From Terrabacter sp. Root181 (lineage in GTDB: Bacteria > Actinomycetota > Actinomycetes > Actinomycetales > Dermatophilaceae), in the NCBI RefSeq assembly GCF_001428505.1, contig NZ_LMHU01000010.1:248001-312000 (forward strand): a stretch of DNA of 64,000 nucleotides, read 5' to 3'. The notes beneath the pieces were generated by a model. It saw only the letters and a program-made list of their open reading frames with translations, made no database searches and had not been told where the DNA came from. Position numbers and translations under genes: made by a program. Below are positions 1 through 7,765 of this stretch, in pieces (position 1 is the stretch's first letter; each line of letters begins with the position of its first letter).

Positions 1-737
1 CAGCCGGGGTGCGTCGCGGCCTTGGCGACGATGTGCCCGATGGGGGTGACGATGTGGGAGTTGCCGAAGTAGAGCACGCCGGCGGGGTCGGCGCCGACGG
101 CGTTGGCCCCGATGACGTAGACGTGGTTGTCGTAGGCGCGGGCCCTCGAGGTGAGGTCCCAGATGTCGGCCGAGCGCAGCAGCGCGGACGGGCGGCAGAT
201 GACCTCGGCACCCTGCACGGCCTGGATGCGTGAGAGCTCGGGGTAGTCGCCGTCGAAGCAGATGATCATGCCGATGCGGCCGAGCTCGGTGTCGCACACC
301 GTCACGGTGTCGCCCGGCGTGACCCAGCCTCCGCCGCTCACGATCTCGGAGCAGAAGGGGTGGGTCTTCCGGTAGATGCCGAGCACGTCACCCGAGGGGC
401 CGACGAGCACCGAGGAGTTGTAGACGACACCGCGCTCCGGGCCGCGCTCGTAGGTGCCGATGCAGACGTGCACGCCCAGCTCGCGGGCGACCGCCTGGAT
501 CGGCTCGACCATCGGCCCGGGCAGGTCGGTCATGAGGTCCCAGAGCTCCTCCTTGGAGCAGCCGGGAGTGAAGCCGGTCGTCGCCGTCTCGGGCAGGACG
601 ACGAGCTCGGCGCCGGTGGCCGCGACGCAGCGACGGGTCATCTCGACGCACGCGTCGAGGTTCGCGCGGATCGTCTCGGGGCTCAACGGTGCCGGGACGG
701 GGGCGACCTGCACGGCCGCGGCGGTGAAGGCCCGCAT
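1..737 (-). CDS. Nitrilase-superfamily carbon-nitrogen hydrolase (C-terminus cut by window edge)
   Basis: Likely hydrolyses a non-peptide C-N bond of an amide, nitrile or N-carbamoyl compound in the cytoplasm. The 245 residues visible begin MRAFTAAAVQVAP and contain the family's catalytic triad: Glu50 in VVLPETATTGF, Lys124 in GIYRKTHPF and Cys160 in GMIICFDGDYPE. The frame is open to base 1, so the C-terminus lies outside. The ATG is 2 bases after the stop of the CoxG-like gene, making this the last visible gene of the coxM-S-L-G operon. That context suggests a step downstream of a molybdenum hydroxylase, for example amide or ureido hydrolysis. The substrate cannot be read from the sequence; omega-amidase, N-carbamoyl amidohydrolase and plain nitrilase remain possible. 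Family call is firm, reaction is not. Confidence 0.9.
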   Translation of the reverse strand, partial: MRAFTAAAVQVAPVPAPLSPETIRANLDACVEMTRRCVAATGAELVVLPETATTGFTPGCSKEELWDLMTDLPGPMVEPIQAVARELGVHVCIGTYERGPERGVVYNSSVLVGPSGDVLGIYRKTHPFCSEIVSGGGWVTPGDTVTVCDTELGRIGMIICFDGDYPELSRIQAVQGAEVICRPSALLRSADIWDLTSRARAYDNHVYVIGANAVGADPAGVLYFGNSHIVTPIGHIVAKAATHPG

Positions 738-739
738 CG

Positions 740-1396
740 TCAGCGCCTCCCGATCGCCCAGCCGACGACGACGCCGACGAGGGCGACGACGCCGCCGGTG
801 ACGACGCCGAGGGCGTACTCGCGCCCGGCGAACGGCCCCGCCGGAGCCGGCCGGCCGGCATACGACACGGGGGTGCCGGTCGCTGCCGCGCCGGCGGGTA
901 GGCCGCCTGCCGCGGTCTGTGGGAGCGCCTCGGGAGCGCTCGGGCCGGCCGGGCGCACGCCGGAGATGTCGGCGTCGACCGCCGAGAAGAACTGGCCGGC
1001 CATCTTCTTCGTCACGCCGGCGAGCATGCGCTGGCCGACGCCGCCGATGACCCCACCGACGGAGGCGTCGGCGTCGTAGGTCAGGTCGGTGCCGCCGGTG
1101 GTCGACGGGCTGAGCCGCACGACGACGTCGGCGTCGACGGTGCCGGGCGCGCCCGCCCCGGAGGCCTTCATCGTGAAGGAGCCCGGGTGCTGCGGGTCGC
1201 GCAGCGACACCTCGCCGTCGTACGTGCCCTTGATCGCGGCGACACCCGCGGTCACGGTCATCGCGTAGTGGTCGGGACCGACCTCGGTGAGGCGCTCGCA
1301 GCCCGGCAGGCAGCGCGCGAGCACGGCCGGGTCGTGGAAGGCGTCCCACACCTGCTGCGGGTCGGCAGCGAGGGTGGCGGATCCGGTGATCTTCAT
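740..1396 (-). CDS. CoxG-like SRPBCC protein with C-terminal membrane anchor
   Basis: CoxG-type proteins carry an SRPBCC (START-like) ligand-binding fold and, in CO dehydrogenase systems, help attach or mature the enzyme at the membrane. This 218-residue protein begins MKITGSATLAADPQQVWDAF, a typical start of the CoxG/Carbon monoxide dehydrogenase subunit G family. Residues about 1-145 form the SRPBCC domain, 150-190 are a Pro/Ala/Gly-rich linker, and the last 25 residues (YALGVVTGGVVALVGVVVG) form one membrane helix ending in Arg-Arg. Its ATG overlaps the stop of the large subunit by 4 bases (ATGA), so the two are translationally coupled. The role here is inferred from family and operon position. 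Confidence 0.85.
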   Translation of the reverse strand: MKITGSATLAADPQQVWDAFHDPAVLARCLPGCERLTEVGPDHYAMTVTAGVAAIKGTYDGEVSLRDPQHPGSFTMKASGAGAPGTVDADVVVRLSPSTTGGTDLTYDADASVGGVIGGVGQRMLAGVTKKMAGQFFSAVDADISGVRPAGPSAPEALPQTAAGGLPAGAAATGTPVSYAGRPAPAGPFAGREYALGVVTGGVVALVGVVVGWAIGRR

Positions 1397-3843
1397 GCGG
1401 TCGGCTCCTTCGATGACGTGCCGGACGTGCGTGTCGTGCTGGATGTGCGGTGCAGGGACGGGATCTCGCCGTCGGCGTGGCGGCGACGCAGCTCCCAGAG
1501 GTCGTAGGGGGAGATCGGCATCCGGGTGATCGGGAAGCCCTCGGCGTCCTCGATGGCCGACGCGATGACGGCCGAGACGGGAATGCAGCCCGCCTCACCG
1601 GCGCCCTTGATGCCCAAGGGGTTCAGCGGCGACGGGGTCTCGAGGTGGTCGGCCTCGATCGTCGGCACCTCGGACGCGTAGGGCATGAGGAAGTCCATGA
1701 ACGACGCGTTGAGCAGCTGCCCGGACTCGTCGTAGGCCATCCGCTCGTAGAGCGCGCCGCCGACACCCTGGGCCACCCCACCGTGGACCTGGCCCTCGAC
1801 GATCATCGGGTTGATCATCGTGCCGCAGTCGTGGATGACGCAGTAGCGCAGGATCTTGATCTCGGCCGTGACCGGGTCGGTCTCGACGATCGCCGCGTGC
1901 ATGCCGTTGGCGAAGGTCGCCTGGGTGGGGGAGTAGAAGTCCTTGCCCTCGAGGCCCGGCTCCTCGTCGTCGGCCACTGGCGGCTTGTCGGGGTCGAAGG
2001 TCCCGGCGAACTGCGTCGCGGCCTGTGCCGCCTCGTCGAACGCGTAGCGGAGCGGGTTGGACAGCACCGAGACGGTGCCGAGGCTCATCGATGTGGCAGG
2101 GGCGCCCTTGACGCGCACCGTCCCCTCGACGATCTCGAGGTCGTCGGGTGACACCTCGAGGGCATCGGCCGCGATGCGCAGCGCCTTGGCCCGGACGTTG
2201 CGGGCGGCGAGCGCGATCGCGCTGCCGCTCATGACCGCGGCGCGCGACGCGAAGGTGCCCACGGCATACGCCATCTTGCGGGTGTCTCCGGTGGTGACGA
2301 AGACGTCCTCCATGCGGACGCCGAGCTCCTGGGCGACGATCTGGGCGAAGACGGTCTCGTGCCCCTGGCCCTGCGACGTGAGTCCCGTCGACACGTTGAC
2401 GCGGCCGCTCGTCTCGATCTGGATGTGGCCGCCCTCGTAGGGGCCCACTCCCGTGCCCTCGACGTAGCAGCCGATGCCGAGCCCGACCTTGCGTCCCTCG
2501 GCCTCGGCCTGGCGGCGGTAGTCGGCGAAGTCGTCCCAGCCGACGAGGGACTTGAGCTTGGCGAGGCTCGCCGGGAAGTCGCCCGAGTCGTACTTGAGCG
2601 GGCGGCCGTCCTGGAAGAGCAGGCCGTGGTCCCAGGGCATCTCGGTCGGGAGGATGAAGTTGCGCGACCGCACCTCGGCGCGGTCGAGACCGAGCTCGTC
2701 GGCGATGGCGTCCATCGTGCGCTCCATCGCGAAGCAGCCCTGCGGCCGGCCGGCGCCCCGATAGGGCGTCACGAGAACGGTGTTCGTGTAGAGCGACCAG
2801 AACTCGCAGCGGTAGGTCCCCGGCTTGTAGGGGCCGAGCAGCTGGGTCGAGGTGATGATCGGGACGATGATCCCGTAGGGGGTGTAGGCGCCGTTGTCGT
2901 GCCACAGCTTGACGTCGAGCGCGAGCAGGTGGCCCTCGTCGTCGAAGCCGACGGTGACCTGCTGGAGCTGACCGCGCTCGTGCGCGGCGCTGATGAAGTG
3001 CTCGCGCCGGTCCTCGGCCCACTTGACCGGGCGGCCGAGCCGGATCGCGGCCCAGGGGACGAGGACCTCCTCGGGCCAGGGGTGCACGATCTTGACGCCG
3101 AAGCCGCCACCCACGTCGGGGGCGATGCACTCGACCTTCGCGAGCGGGAGGTCGAGCTTCGCCGCGACGGCCGCGCGGACACCGGTCGACGTCTGCGTCG
3201 AGGAGTACATCCGCAGCTCGCCGCGGTCGCGGTCCCAGCGGGCGTAGACGCCCTTGCCCTCCATCGGCATGCAGGCGCTGCGCTCGATGTCGAGGTCGAG
3301 GGTCAGGGTGCGCGGCGCCGCGGCCATCGCGGCCTCGACGTCGCCGACCTCCTGCAGCATGTGGGCCGCGACGTTGTCGGGCACGTCGTCGTGGACGAGC
3401 AGCTCGCCCGCGCGGGCGGCCTCGATGCCGACGACGACGGGCAGCTGCTCGTAGGTGACGCGGATGCGCTGGCACGCGTCCTCGGCGACGTAGCGGTCGG
3501 ACGCGACGACCATGACGATCGGCTCGCCGACGTGGTTGACCTCGTCCTTGGCGAGCGCGTAGCCGGTGCGGCCGTGGGTCAGCGTCGGGTGCGGGATGAG
3601 CAGGGGCAGCGGCTCGCCGACCCGCCCGGGGAGGTCCTCGTGGACGTAGATGCCGACGACCCCCTCGACGTCGACGGCGTCGGACGCGTCGATGTCGACG
3701 ATGCGGGCGTGCGCGTGCGGGCTGCGGACGAAGGCGGCCGCGAGGGCGTCGTGGCCGAGGTCGTCGAGGTAGCGGCCACCGCCGGTGAGGAGGCGCGGGT
3801 CCTCCTTGCGTCTGATCGGAGCGCCGAACATCTGCGTGGTCAC
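1393..3843 (-). CDS. Molybdenum hydroxylase large subunit, CoxL-like form II
   Basis: Catalytic subunit (816 aa) of a xanthine oxidase-family molybdenum hydroxylase, which inserts oxygen from water into a carbon centre. The N-terminus GAPIRRKEDPRLLTGGGRYLDD is typical of the family. The active-site loop reads PYRGAGR near residue 360. True CO dehydrogenases (form I) have AYXCSFR with a cysteine there, so this is a form II enzyme and CO is not the expected substrate. The C-terminal KGAGEAG near residue 750 carries the conserved catalytic Glu. The GTG start overlaps the small-subunit stop by 4 bases; a longer upstream reading frame is antisense-free but lacks family similarity. Purines, pyridines or other N-heterocycles are plausible substrates given the neighbouring nucleobase permease and PucR; this is inference. 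Confidence 0.9.
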   Translation of the reverse strand: MTTQMFGAPIRRKEDPRLLTGGGRYLDDLGHDALAAAFVRSPHAHARIVDIDASDAVDVEGVVGIYVHEDLPGRVGEPLPLLIPHPTLTHGRTGYALAKDEVNHVGEPIVMVVASDRYVAEDACQRIRVTYEQLPVVVGIEAARAGELLVHDDVPDNVAAHMLQEVGDVEAAMAAAPRTLTLDLDIERSACMPMEGKGVYARWDRDRGELRMYSSTQTSTGVRAAVAAKLDLPLAKVECIAPDVGGGFGVKIVHPWPEEVLVPWAAIRLGRPVKWAEDRREHFISAAHERGQLQQVTVGFDDEGHLLALDVKLWHDNGAYTPYGIIVPIITSTQLLGPYKPGTYRCEFWSLYTNTVLVTPYRGAGRPQGCFAMERTMDAIADELGLDRAEVRSRNFILPTEMPWDHGLLFQDGRPLKYDSGDFPASLAKLKSLVGWDDFADYRRQAEAEGRKVGLGIGCYVEGTGVGPYEGGHIQIETSGRVNVSTGLTSQGQGHETVFAQIVAQELGVRMEDVFVTTGDTRKMAYAVGTFASRAAVMSGSAIALAARNVRAKALRIAADALEVSPDDLEIVEGTVRVKGAPATSMSLGTVSVLSNPLRYAFDEAAQAATQFAGTFDPDKPPVADDEEPGLEGKDFYSPTQATFANGMHAAIVETDPVTAEIKILRYCVIHDCGTMINPMIVEGQVHGGVAQGVGGALYERMAYDESGQLLNASFMDFLMPYASEVPTIEADHLETPSPLNPLGIKGAGEAGCIPVSAVIASAIEDAEGFPITRMPISPYDLWELRRRHADGEIPSLHRTSSTTRTSGTSSKEPTA

Positions 3844-4394
3844 GACTGCACCTCGGCCGTCTCGCTCGCCCGCTCGGCCTTGATCTCGGCGGCGCGCAGG
3901 ACGCTCTTGACGATGTTCTGGTAGCCCGTGCAGCGGCAGAGGTTGCCCGAGATCGCCTCGCGTGCCTCCTCGCTCGTCGGTGCGGGGTTCTCGTCGAGGT
4001 AGGCCGTCACCGTGGTGAGGAAGCCCGGGGTGCAGAAGCCGCACTGGAGCCCGTGGCACTCGGCGAAGGCCTGCTGCACGGGGTTCATCGACTCACCGGT
4101 CGGCGCGACGCGGGCATCGGGAGCCGTGCCCAGGCCCTCGACCGTCGTGATCTCGTGGGCCTGGGCCGTCACGGCGAACATGAGGCACGAGCGCATCGGG
4201 CTGCCGTCCACGAGGACCGTGCAGGCGCCGCACACCCCGTGCTCGCAGCCCACGTGCGTGCCGGTGAGCTCGAGGTCGTGGCGGAGGAAGTCCGAGAGCA
4301 GACGGCGCGCCGGGACGGAGGCCGAGTGGCGTACGCCGTTGACCGTGACCGTCACGTCGTGAAGGGTCTCGGTGCCTTGGGTCGTGTCGGTCAT
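3840..4394 (-). CDS. Molybdenum hydroxylase small [2Fe-2S] subunit, CoxS-like
   Basis: Electron-transfer subunit (184 aa) with two [2Fe-2S] clusters. The plant-type ferredoxin motif GCEHGVCGACTVLVDG supplies Cys50, Cys55, Cys58 and, with SCLMF, Cys70. The second cluster uses CGFC (Cys118, Cys121) and CRC (Cys153, Cys155) in the helical domain ending CTGYQNIVKSV. All eight ligands are present. Length is slightly above the usual 160-170 because of a charged C-terminal tail. The start overlaps the stop of the medium subunit (ATGA) and its own stop overlaps the large-subunit GTG, giving tight M-S-L coupling as in classical cox operons. Confidence 0.94.
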   Translation of the reverse strand: MTDTTQGTETLHDVTVTVNGVRHSASVPARRLLSDFLRHDLELTGTHVGCEHGVCGACTVLVDGSPMRSCLMFAVTAQAHEITTVEGLGTAPDARVAPTGESMNPVQQAFAECHGLQCGFCTPGFLTTVTAYLDENPAPTSEEAREAISGNLCRCTGYQNIVKSVLRAAEIKAERASETAEVQS

Positions 4395-5272
4395 GCGGTT
4401 GCTCCTGCGCGGTCGGCGGCCTGTGGGAGGACCCGGCGGGTCAGCTCGGTGACGAGCATGCGGCGGTAGTCGGCGCTCGCGTGGATGTCGCCCTCGGGGT
4501 CGACGTGCTCGCGCACCGCCTCGGCGGCGTCCTCGACCGCCTCGTCCCAGGCGGCCGTGCCCGGCTCGACGCCACCGAGCGCGGGGCCGAGGTCGAGGAC
4601 CGACGGCACGTCGGTGACGGAGACGAACGAGGCCCTCGCCGCCGAGACGACCCCGTCGGTGACCGTCACCGCGACACCGACGCCGGCCATCGCGTAGTCA
4701 CCGTGACGACGGGCCGCCTCGGTGAACGCCGTGCCGGTGCCGACGGGGAAGCGGCCGAAGCGCACCGCGACCGCGAGCTCCTCCGCCGCGAGCGACGTCT
4801 CGAGGGCGCCGAGGAAGAAGTCGGGCCACTCGATCTCGCGCGACCCGGAGGGCCCCGCCACCTCGACGACGCCGTCGGTCAGGGCGAGGATCGCCGGCAT
4901 CTCCCCCGCCGCGTCGGCGTGCGCGATCGAGCCGACCGTCGTGCCGCGGTTGCGGATGGCCGGGTGGGCGACGTTGACGAGCGCCTGGCGCAGGAGGGGG
5001 AGGGCGGCAAACGCCTCCTCGGAGCGCTCGAGGCCGGCGTGGCGCACGAGGGCGCCGACGCGTACGGCCTCGGGCGTCACCTCGACCGAGTCGAGGCCGG
5101 CGACGCGGTTGATGTCGACGAGGTGCGCCGGCGACGCCAGTCGCATGTTGAGGATCGGGATGAGGCTCTGGCCGCCCGCGAGGACCTTGCCTTCGTGCCC
5201 GACCTCGCTGAGGACGGAGACGGCCTGCTCGACGGTGAGCGGTGCGTGGTGCTCGAAGGGGGCGGGCTTCAC
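4391..5272 (-). CDS. Molybdenum hydroxylase medium FAD subunit, CoxM-like
   Basis: FAD-binding subunit (293 aa) that passes electrons from the iron-sulfur clusters to an acceptor. The flavin-binding segments AGGQSLIPILNMRLASP near the N-terminus and RGTTVGSIAHADAAGE in the middle match the FAD_binding_5 family; the C-terminal third matches the CO-dehydrogenase flavoprotein C-terminal domain. The GTG at 5272 (VKPAPFEHHAPLT) is chosen because homologues begin here; an ORF 25 codons longer has no family support. It is the first gene of the operon and follows the strong hairpin at 5363-5401 that ends the permease transcript. Confidence 0.9.
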   Translation of the reverse strand: MKPAPFEHHAPLTVEQAVSVLSEVGHEGKVLAGGQSLIPILNMRLASPAHLVDINRVAGLDSVEVTPEAVRVGALVRHAGLERSEEAFAALPLLRQALVNVAHPAIRNRGTTVGSIAHADAAGEMPAILALTDGVVEVAGPSGSREIEWPDFFLGALETSLAAEELAVAVRFGRFPVGTGTAFTEAARRHGDYAMAGVGVAVTVTDGVVSAARASFVSVTDVPSVLDLGPALGGVEPGTAAWDEAVEDAAEAVREHVDPEGDIHASADYRRMLVTELTRRVLPQAADRAGATA

Positions 5273-5362
5273 CGAACTGATCCTGCCTTCCGACCCCCGG
5301 TGGGGACTAGTGATGGTTGTGCATCGCTGCTCGTGGGCTTTTGGCAACTTCTGCCCTGAACG

Positions 5363-5401
5363 GGCCGTGGGCCCCCGATCCGAGATCGGGAGCCCACGGC
5401 C
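5363..5401 (-). terminator. Stem-loop terminator between the permease and the cox-like operon
   Basis: Arms GGCCGTGGGC and GCCCACGGCC pair perfectly (10 bp), then a mismatch and 7 more pairs around the loop CGA. It lies 17 bases past the permease stop on the minus strand and about 90 bases before the medium-subunit start, so it most likely ends permease transcription. There is no clear U-tract, which is usual in this GC range. Confidence 0.75.
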
Positions 5402-5417
5402 GGTGCTGCGTGATGGG

Positions 5418-6905
5418 TCAGCGTCGCCGCAGGTCCGGACCGCCGGGGCGGTCCTGGTAGAGGTCGTCGATGCCGTCGGCGTCGCCGTAGTCCCCTTCCC
5501 GTTCGCCGAGCGAGATCATCGTGCCGCTCGCGGCGTCGGCCCGCTCACGCAGGTCTGTCGGGGCGAGGGCGCGGGCCGCGTGGTAGGCCACGATGGTCAC
5601 GATCGTGCCGAGCGCGATGCCACCGAGCGTGAAGTCCGACGTGAAGACGAGCGAGACGCCGCCGATGCCGATGATGATGCCGGCCGCGATGGGCACGAGG
5701 TTGATCGGGTTGCCGAAGTCGACCCCGTTCTCCTTCCAGATCTTCGCGCCGAGCAGGCCGATCATGCCGTAGAGCACGACCGTGATGCCGCCGAGCACGC
5801 CGCCCGGGACCGACGCGACGAGCGCACCGAACTTCGGCGAGAGGCCGAAGACGATCGCGACGATCGCCGCGACGTAGTAGGCGGCCGTCGAGTAGACGCG
5901 GGTGGCCGCCATGACGCCGATGTTCTCGGCATACGTCGTCGTCGGCGAGCCGCCGACCGAGCTGGCGATGACGGTGCCGATGCCGTCGGCCGCGATGGCG
6001 CGCCCCATGTAGGGGTCGAGGTTCGACTTCGTCATCTCGGCGACGGCCTTGACGTGGCCGGTGTTCTCGGCGATGAGCGCGATGACGGCCGGCAGGACGA
6101 GCAGGATCGCGGCGACCGAGAACGACGGCGCGTGGATGCCGACGATCTCCTTGCCGTCAGCGCCGGTCGTCGACGTCGGCGGGAGGCCGAACCAGGGCTG
6201 GCTCGCGAGGTTGTCGAAGTTCGTGCGGAAGTGCGTCGTGACCTTGCCGGCGCCGGCGTCGAAGGACGTGATCTGGCCGAACATCCTGTCGAAGAGCCAC
6301 GAGATGACGTAGCCGAAGATCAGGGCGAGGAAGACCGCGATGCGCGACGCGAAGCCCTTGAAGGCGACCGCGCAGATGATCGTGAACGCCATGACGAGCA
6401 ACGCGACCCACTGGTCCTGAGGCCAGTAGATGCTGGCGACGACCGGCGCGAGGTTGAAGCCGATGAGCATGACGACGGCGCCCGTCACGACCGGCGGCAG
6501 CACCTTGTGCAGCACCGCGGACCCGGCGAAGTGGATCGCCACACCGACGAGTGCGAGCACGACACCGGCGACGAGGATCGCGCCTGTCACGTCGGCGGAC
6601 GTGCCGCCCTGGGCCCGGATGGCCGCGACGGCGCCGACGAAGCTCGCCGACGTGCCGAGGTAGCTCGGGACCTTCCCGTTGACGATCAGCAGGAAGCAGA
6701 TCGTCGCGATCCCGCTCATCATGATCGCGAGCTGGGCGTTGAGACCCATGACCAGCGGGAAGACGAAGGTCGCCCCGAACATCGCGACGACGTGCTGCGC
6801 ACCGAGACCGATCGTCCTGCCCCACGCGAGTCGTTCGTCAGGTGCGACGACGTCGTCGGGGCCCATCGTCTTGCCGTCCCCGTGCAGTTTCCAGCCCAAA
6901 GCCAT
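5418..6905 (-). CDS. NCS2-family nucleobase permease (uracil/xanthine type)
   Basis: Polytopic inner-membrane symporter (495 aa, about 12-14 helices) of the nucleobase/ascorbate NCS2 family; members import uracil or oxidised purines with H+ or Na+. Diagnostic segments are GAQHVVAMFGATFVFPLVMG near the N-terminus, ALIAENTGHVKAV and GGSPTTTYAENIGVMAATRV in the second half. The TTTYAENIG segment resembles UraA/RutG-type uracil permeases more than xanthine-specific ones. The ATG at 6905 is preferred because TAGGAG sits 5 bases upstream. Placed between the cox-like operon and PucR, it probably imports the substrate of this island. Confidence 0.9.
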   Translation of the reverse strand: MALGWKLHGDGKTMGPDDVVAPDERLAWGRTIGLGAQHVVAMFGATFVFPLVMGLNAQLAIMMSGIATICFLLIVNGKVPSYLGTSASFVGAVAAIRAQGGTSADVTGAILVAGVVLALVGVAIHFAGSAVLHKVLPPVVTGAVVMLIGFNLAPVVASIYWPQDQWVALLVMAFTIICAVAFKGFASRIAVFLALIFGYVISWLFDRMFGQITSFDAGAGKVTTHFRTNFDNLASQPWFGLPPTSTTGADGKEIVGIHAPSFSVAAILLVLPAVIALIAENTGHVKAVAEMTKSNLDPYMGRAIAADGIGTVIASSVGGSPTTTYAENIGVMAATRVYSTAAYYVAAIVAIVFGLSPKFGALVASVPGGVLGGITVVLYGMIGLLGAKIWKENGVDFGNPINLVPIAAGIIIGIGGVSLVFTSDFTLGGIALGTIVTIVAYHAARALAPTDLRERADAASGTMISLGEREGDYGDADGIDDLYQDRPGGPDLRRR

Positions 6906-7083
6906 TCCGACTCCTATGGTTGCCACATGCGGTGATGTGGGTCACGTCCCACTCCGGGATGGGCGAAAACTACTCCCACCGCATGGGATTGCGTTCGTCA
7001 AACGTTGATACACGCCGAGGGTGACCCTCTGGCACGTCATGACGTATGCCGTCACCCCCGTTCCCGGCGTTCCGCCCGGCCGA

Positions 7084-7127
7084 GCGCGTGGAGCGTCACA
7101 CCCCTCAGCGGGGTGCGATGTCCCACG
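7084..7127. repeat. Imperfect palindromic repeat, copy 1
   Basis: A 44-base element centred on CACCCCTCAGCGGGGTG, a 6-bp stem-loop inside a longer weak palindrome. It is about 80% identical to copy 2 at 7687-7731 in the same orientation. It overlaps the stop codon of the DUF559-like pseudogene. Confidence 0.7.
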
Positions 7128-7630
7128 CTCGGGACGTCGAGCCGACGGGGCAGCCGGGGCCGCACGGGCGTGGCGCGCCGGTCCAGCCCCGGGCACGCAG
7201 CACCTGGCCCACCTCACCCGCCAGGGCGCATCCGGTCGGCACGAGATCGGTCCAGTAGCACCGGAGCGTGATGCGTCCGGCCACGAGAGCGGAGCGGTCC
7301 CGCCGGCCGTCGCGCTGCACGTCGGTCCACGACGCGTGCCCGAGGCGGCCGTCGACCTCCACGACGACTCCCCATTCGTACTCGCGGTCCCGCCGGCCGG
7401 CGCGCCCGAACGGCGACTGCGAACGCCCGCGGGGGAGGCCATGGGCCCGCTCGACGTCGCGGACATAGCGCCGCTCGGCCGGGCTCTCGCACCCCCGGGT
7501 GCACGACCTGCCATCGCCCCCGGTCCAGCCGCCACTCGATCGCCTTCGGGCTGAGGCCGCCGGTCAGCGCCTGGGCCCGGGTCAGCAGGCCGGCCTGACC
7601 TGCGGCCCTGGCCCGGAGCAGTGCATCCAC
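7105..7630 (-). pseudogene. Decayed AbiEi-antitoxin-like / DUF559 (endonuclease-fold) gene with internal deletion
   Basis: Two pieces of one familiar actinobacterial protein sit in different frames. Bases 7630-7490 encode an N-terminal winged-helix-like part (LLTRAQALTGGLSPKAIEW, then RGRWQVVHPGV). After a frame change near 7497, the rest down to the stop at 7105 encodes the C-terminal part: SPAERRYVRDVERAHGLP, then VVVEVDGRLGHASWTD and LRARGW, typical of the DUF559/very-short-patch-repair-like fold. Full-length relatives are about 280-320 aa; here about 120 residues between the pieces are missing and the remaining length is not a multiple of three. No single start gives an intact protein. 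The gene is bounded on both sides by copies of the same palindrome. The N-terminal start (GTG 7630) is a guess. Confidence 0.75.
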
Positions 7631-7686
7631 CCTCCGATCGTCACGGGATCGCTGCGGCCGCCGCGGCGCGCGTCCACAGGGTCGAG

Positions 7687-7731
7687 GCGCGTGAAAGGTC
7701 ACACCCCTGGGCGGGGGTGCGAGTTTCCACG
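7687..7731. repeat. Imperfect palindromic repeat, copy 2
   Basis: A 45-base element with the core CACCCCTGGGCGGGGGTG. On the minus strand the arms CGTGGAAACTCGCACCCC and GGGGTGTGACCTTTCACG are complementary at about 14 of 18 positions. It lies about 60 bases upstream of the pseudogene start; copy 1 lies at its stop. Confidence 0.7.
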
Positions 7732-7765
7732 GACCGCGCGACACGGCATACGGAGGCGGTCGGCG

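Noticed and set aside
1393-5272. Aerobic carbon monoxide dehydrogenase
   Set aside because: Gene order and the CoxG-like gene fit, but the large subunit has PYRGAGR and not the cysteine-containing form I loop, so CO oxidation is not supported.
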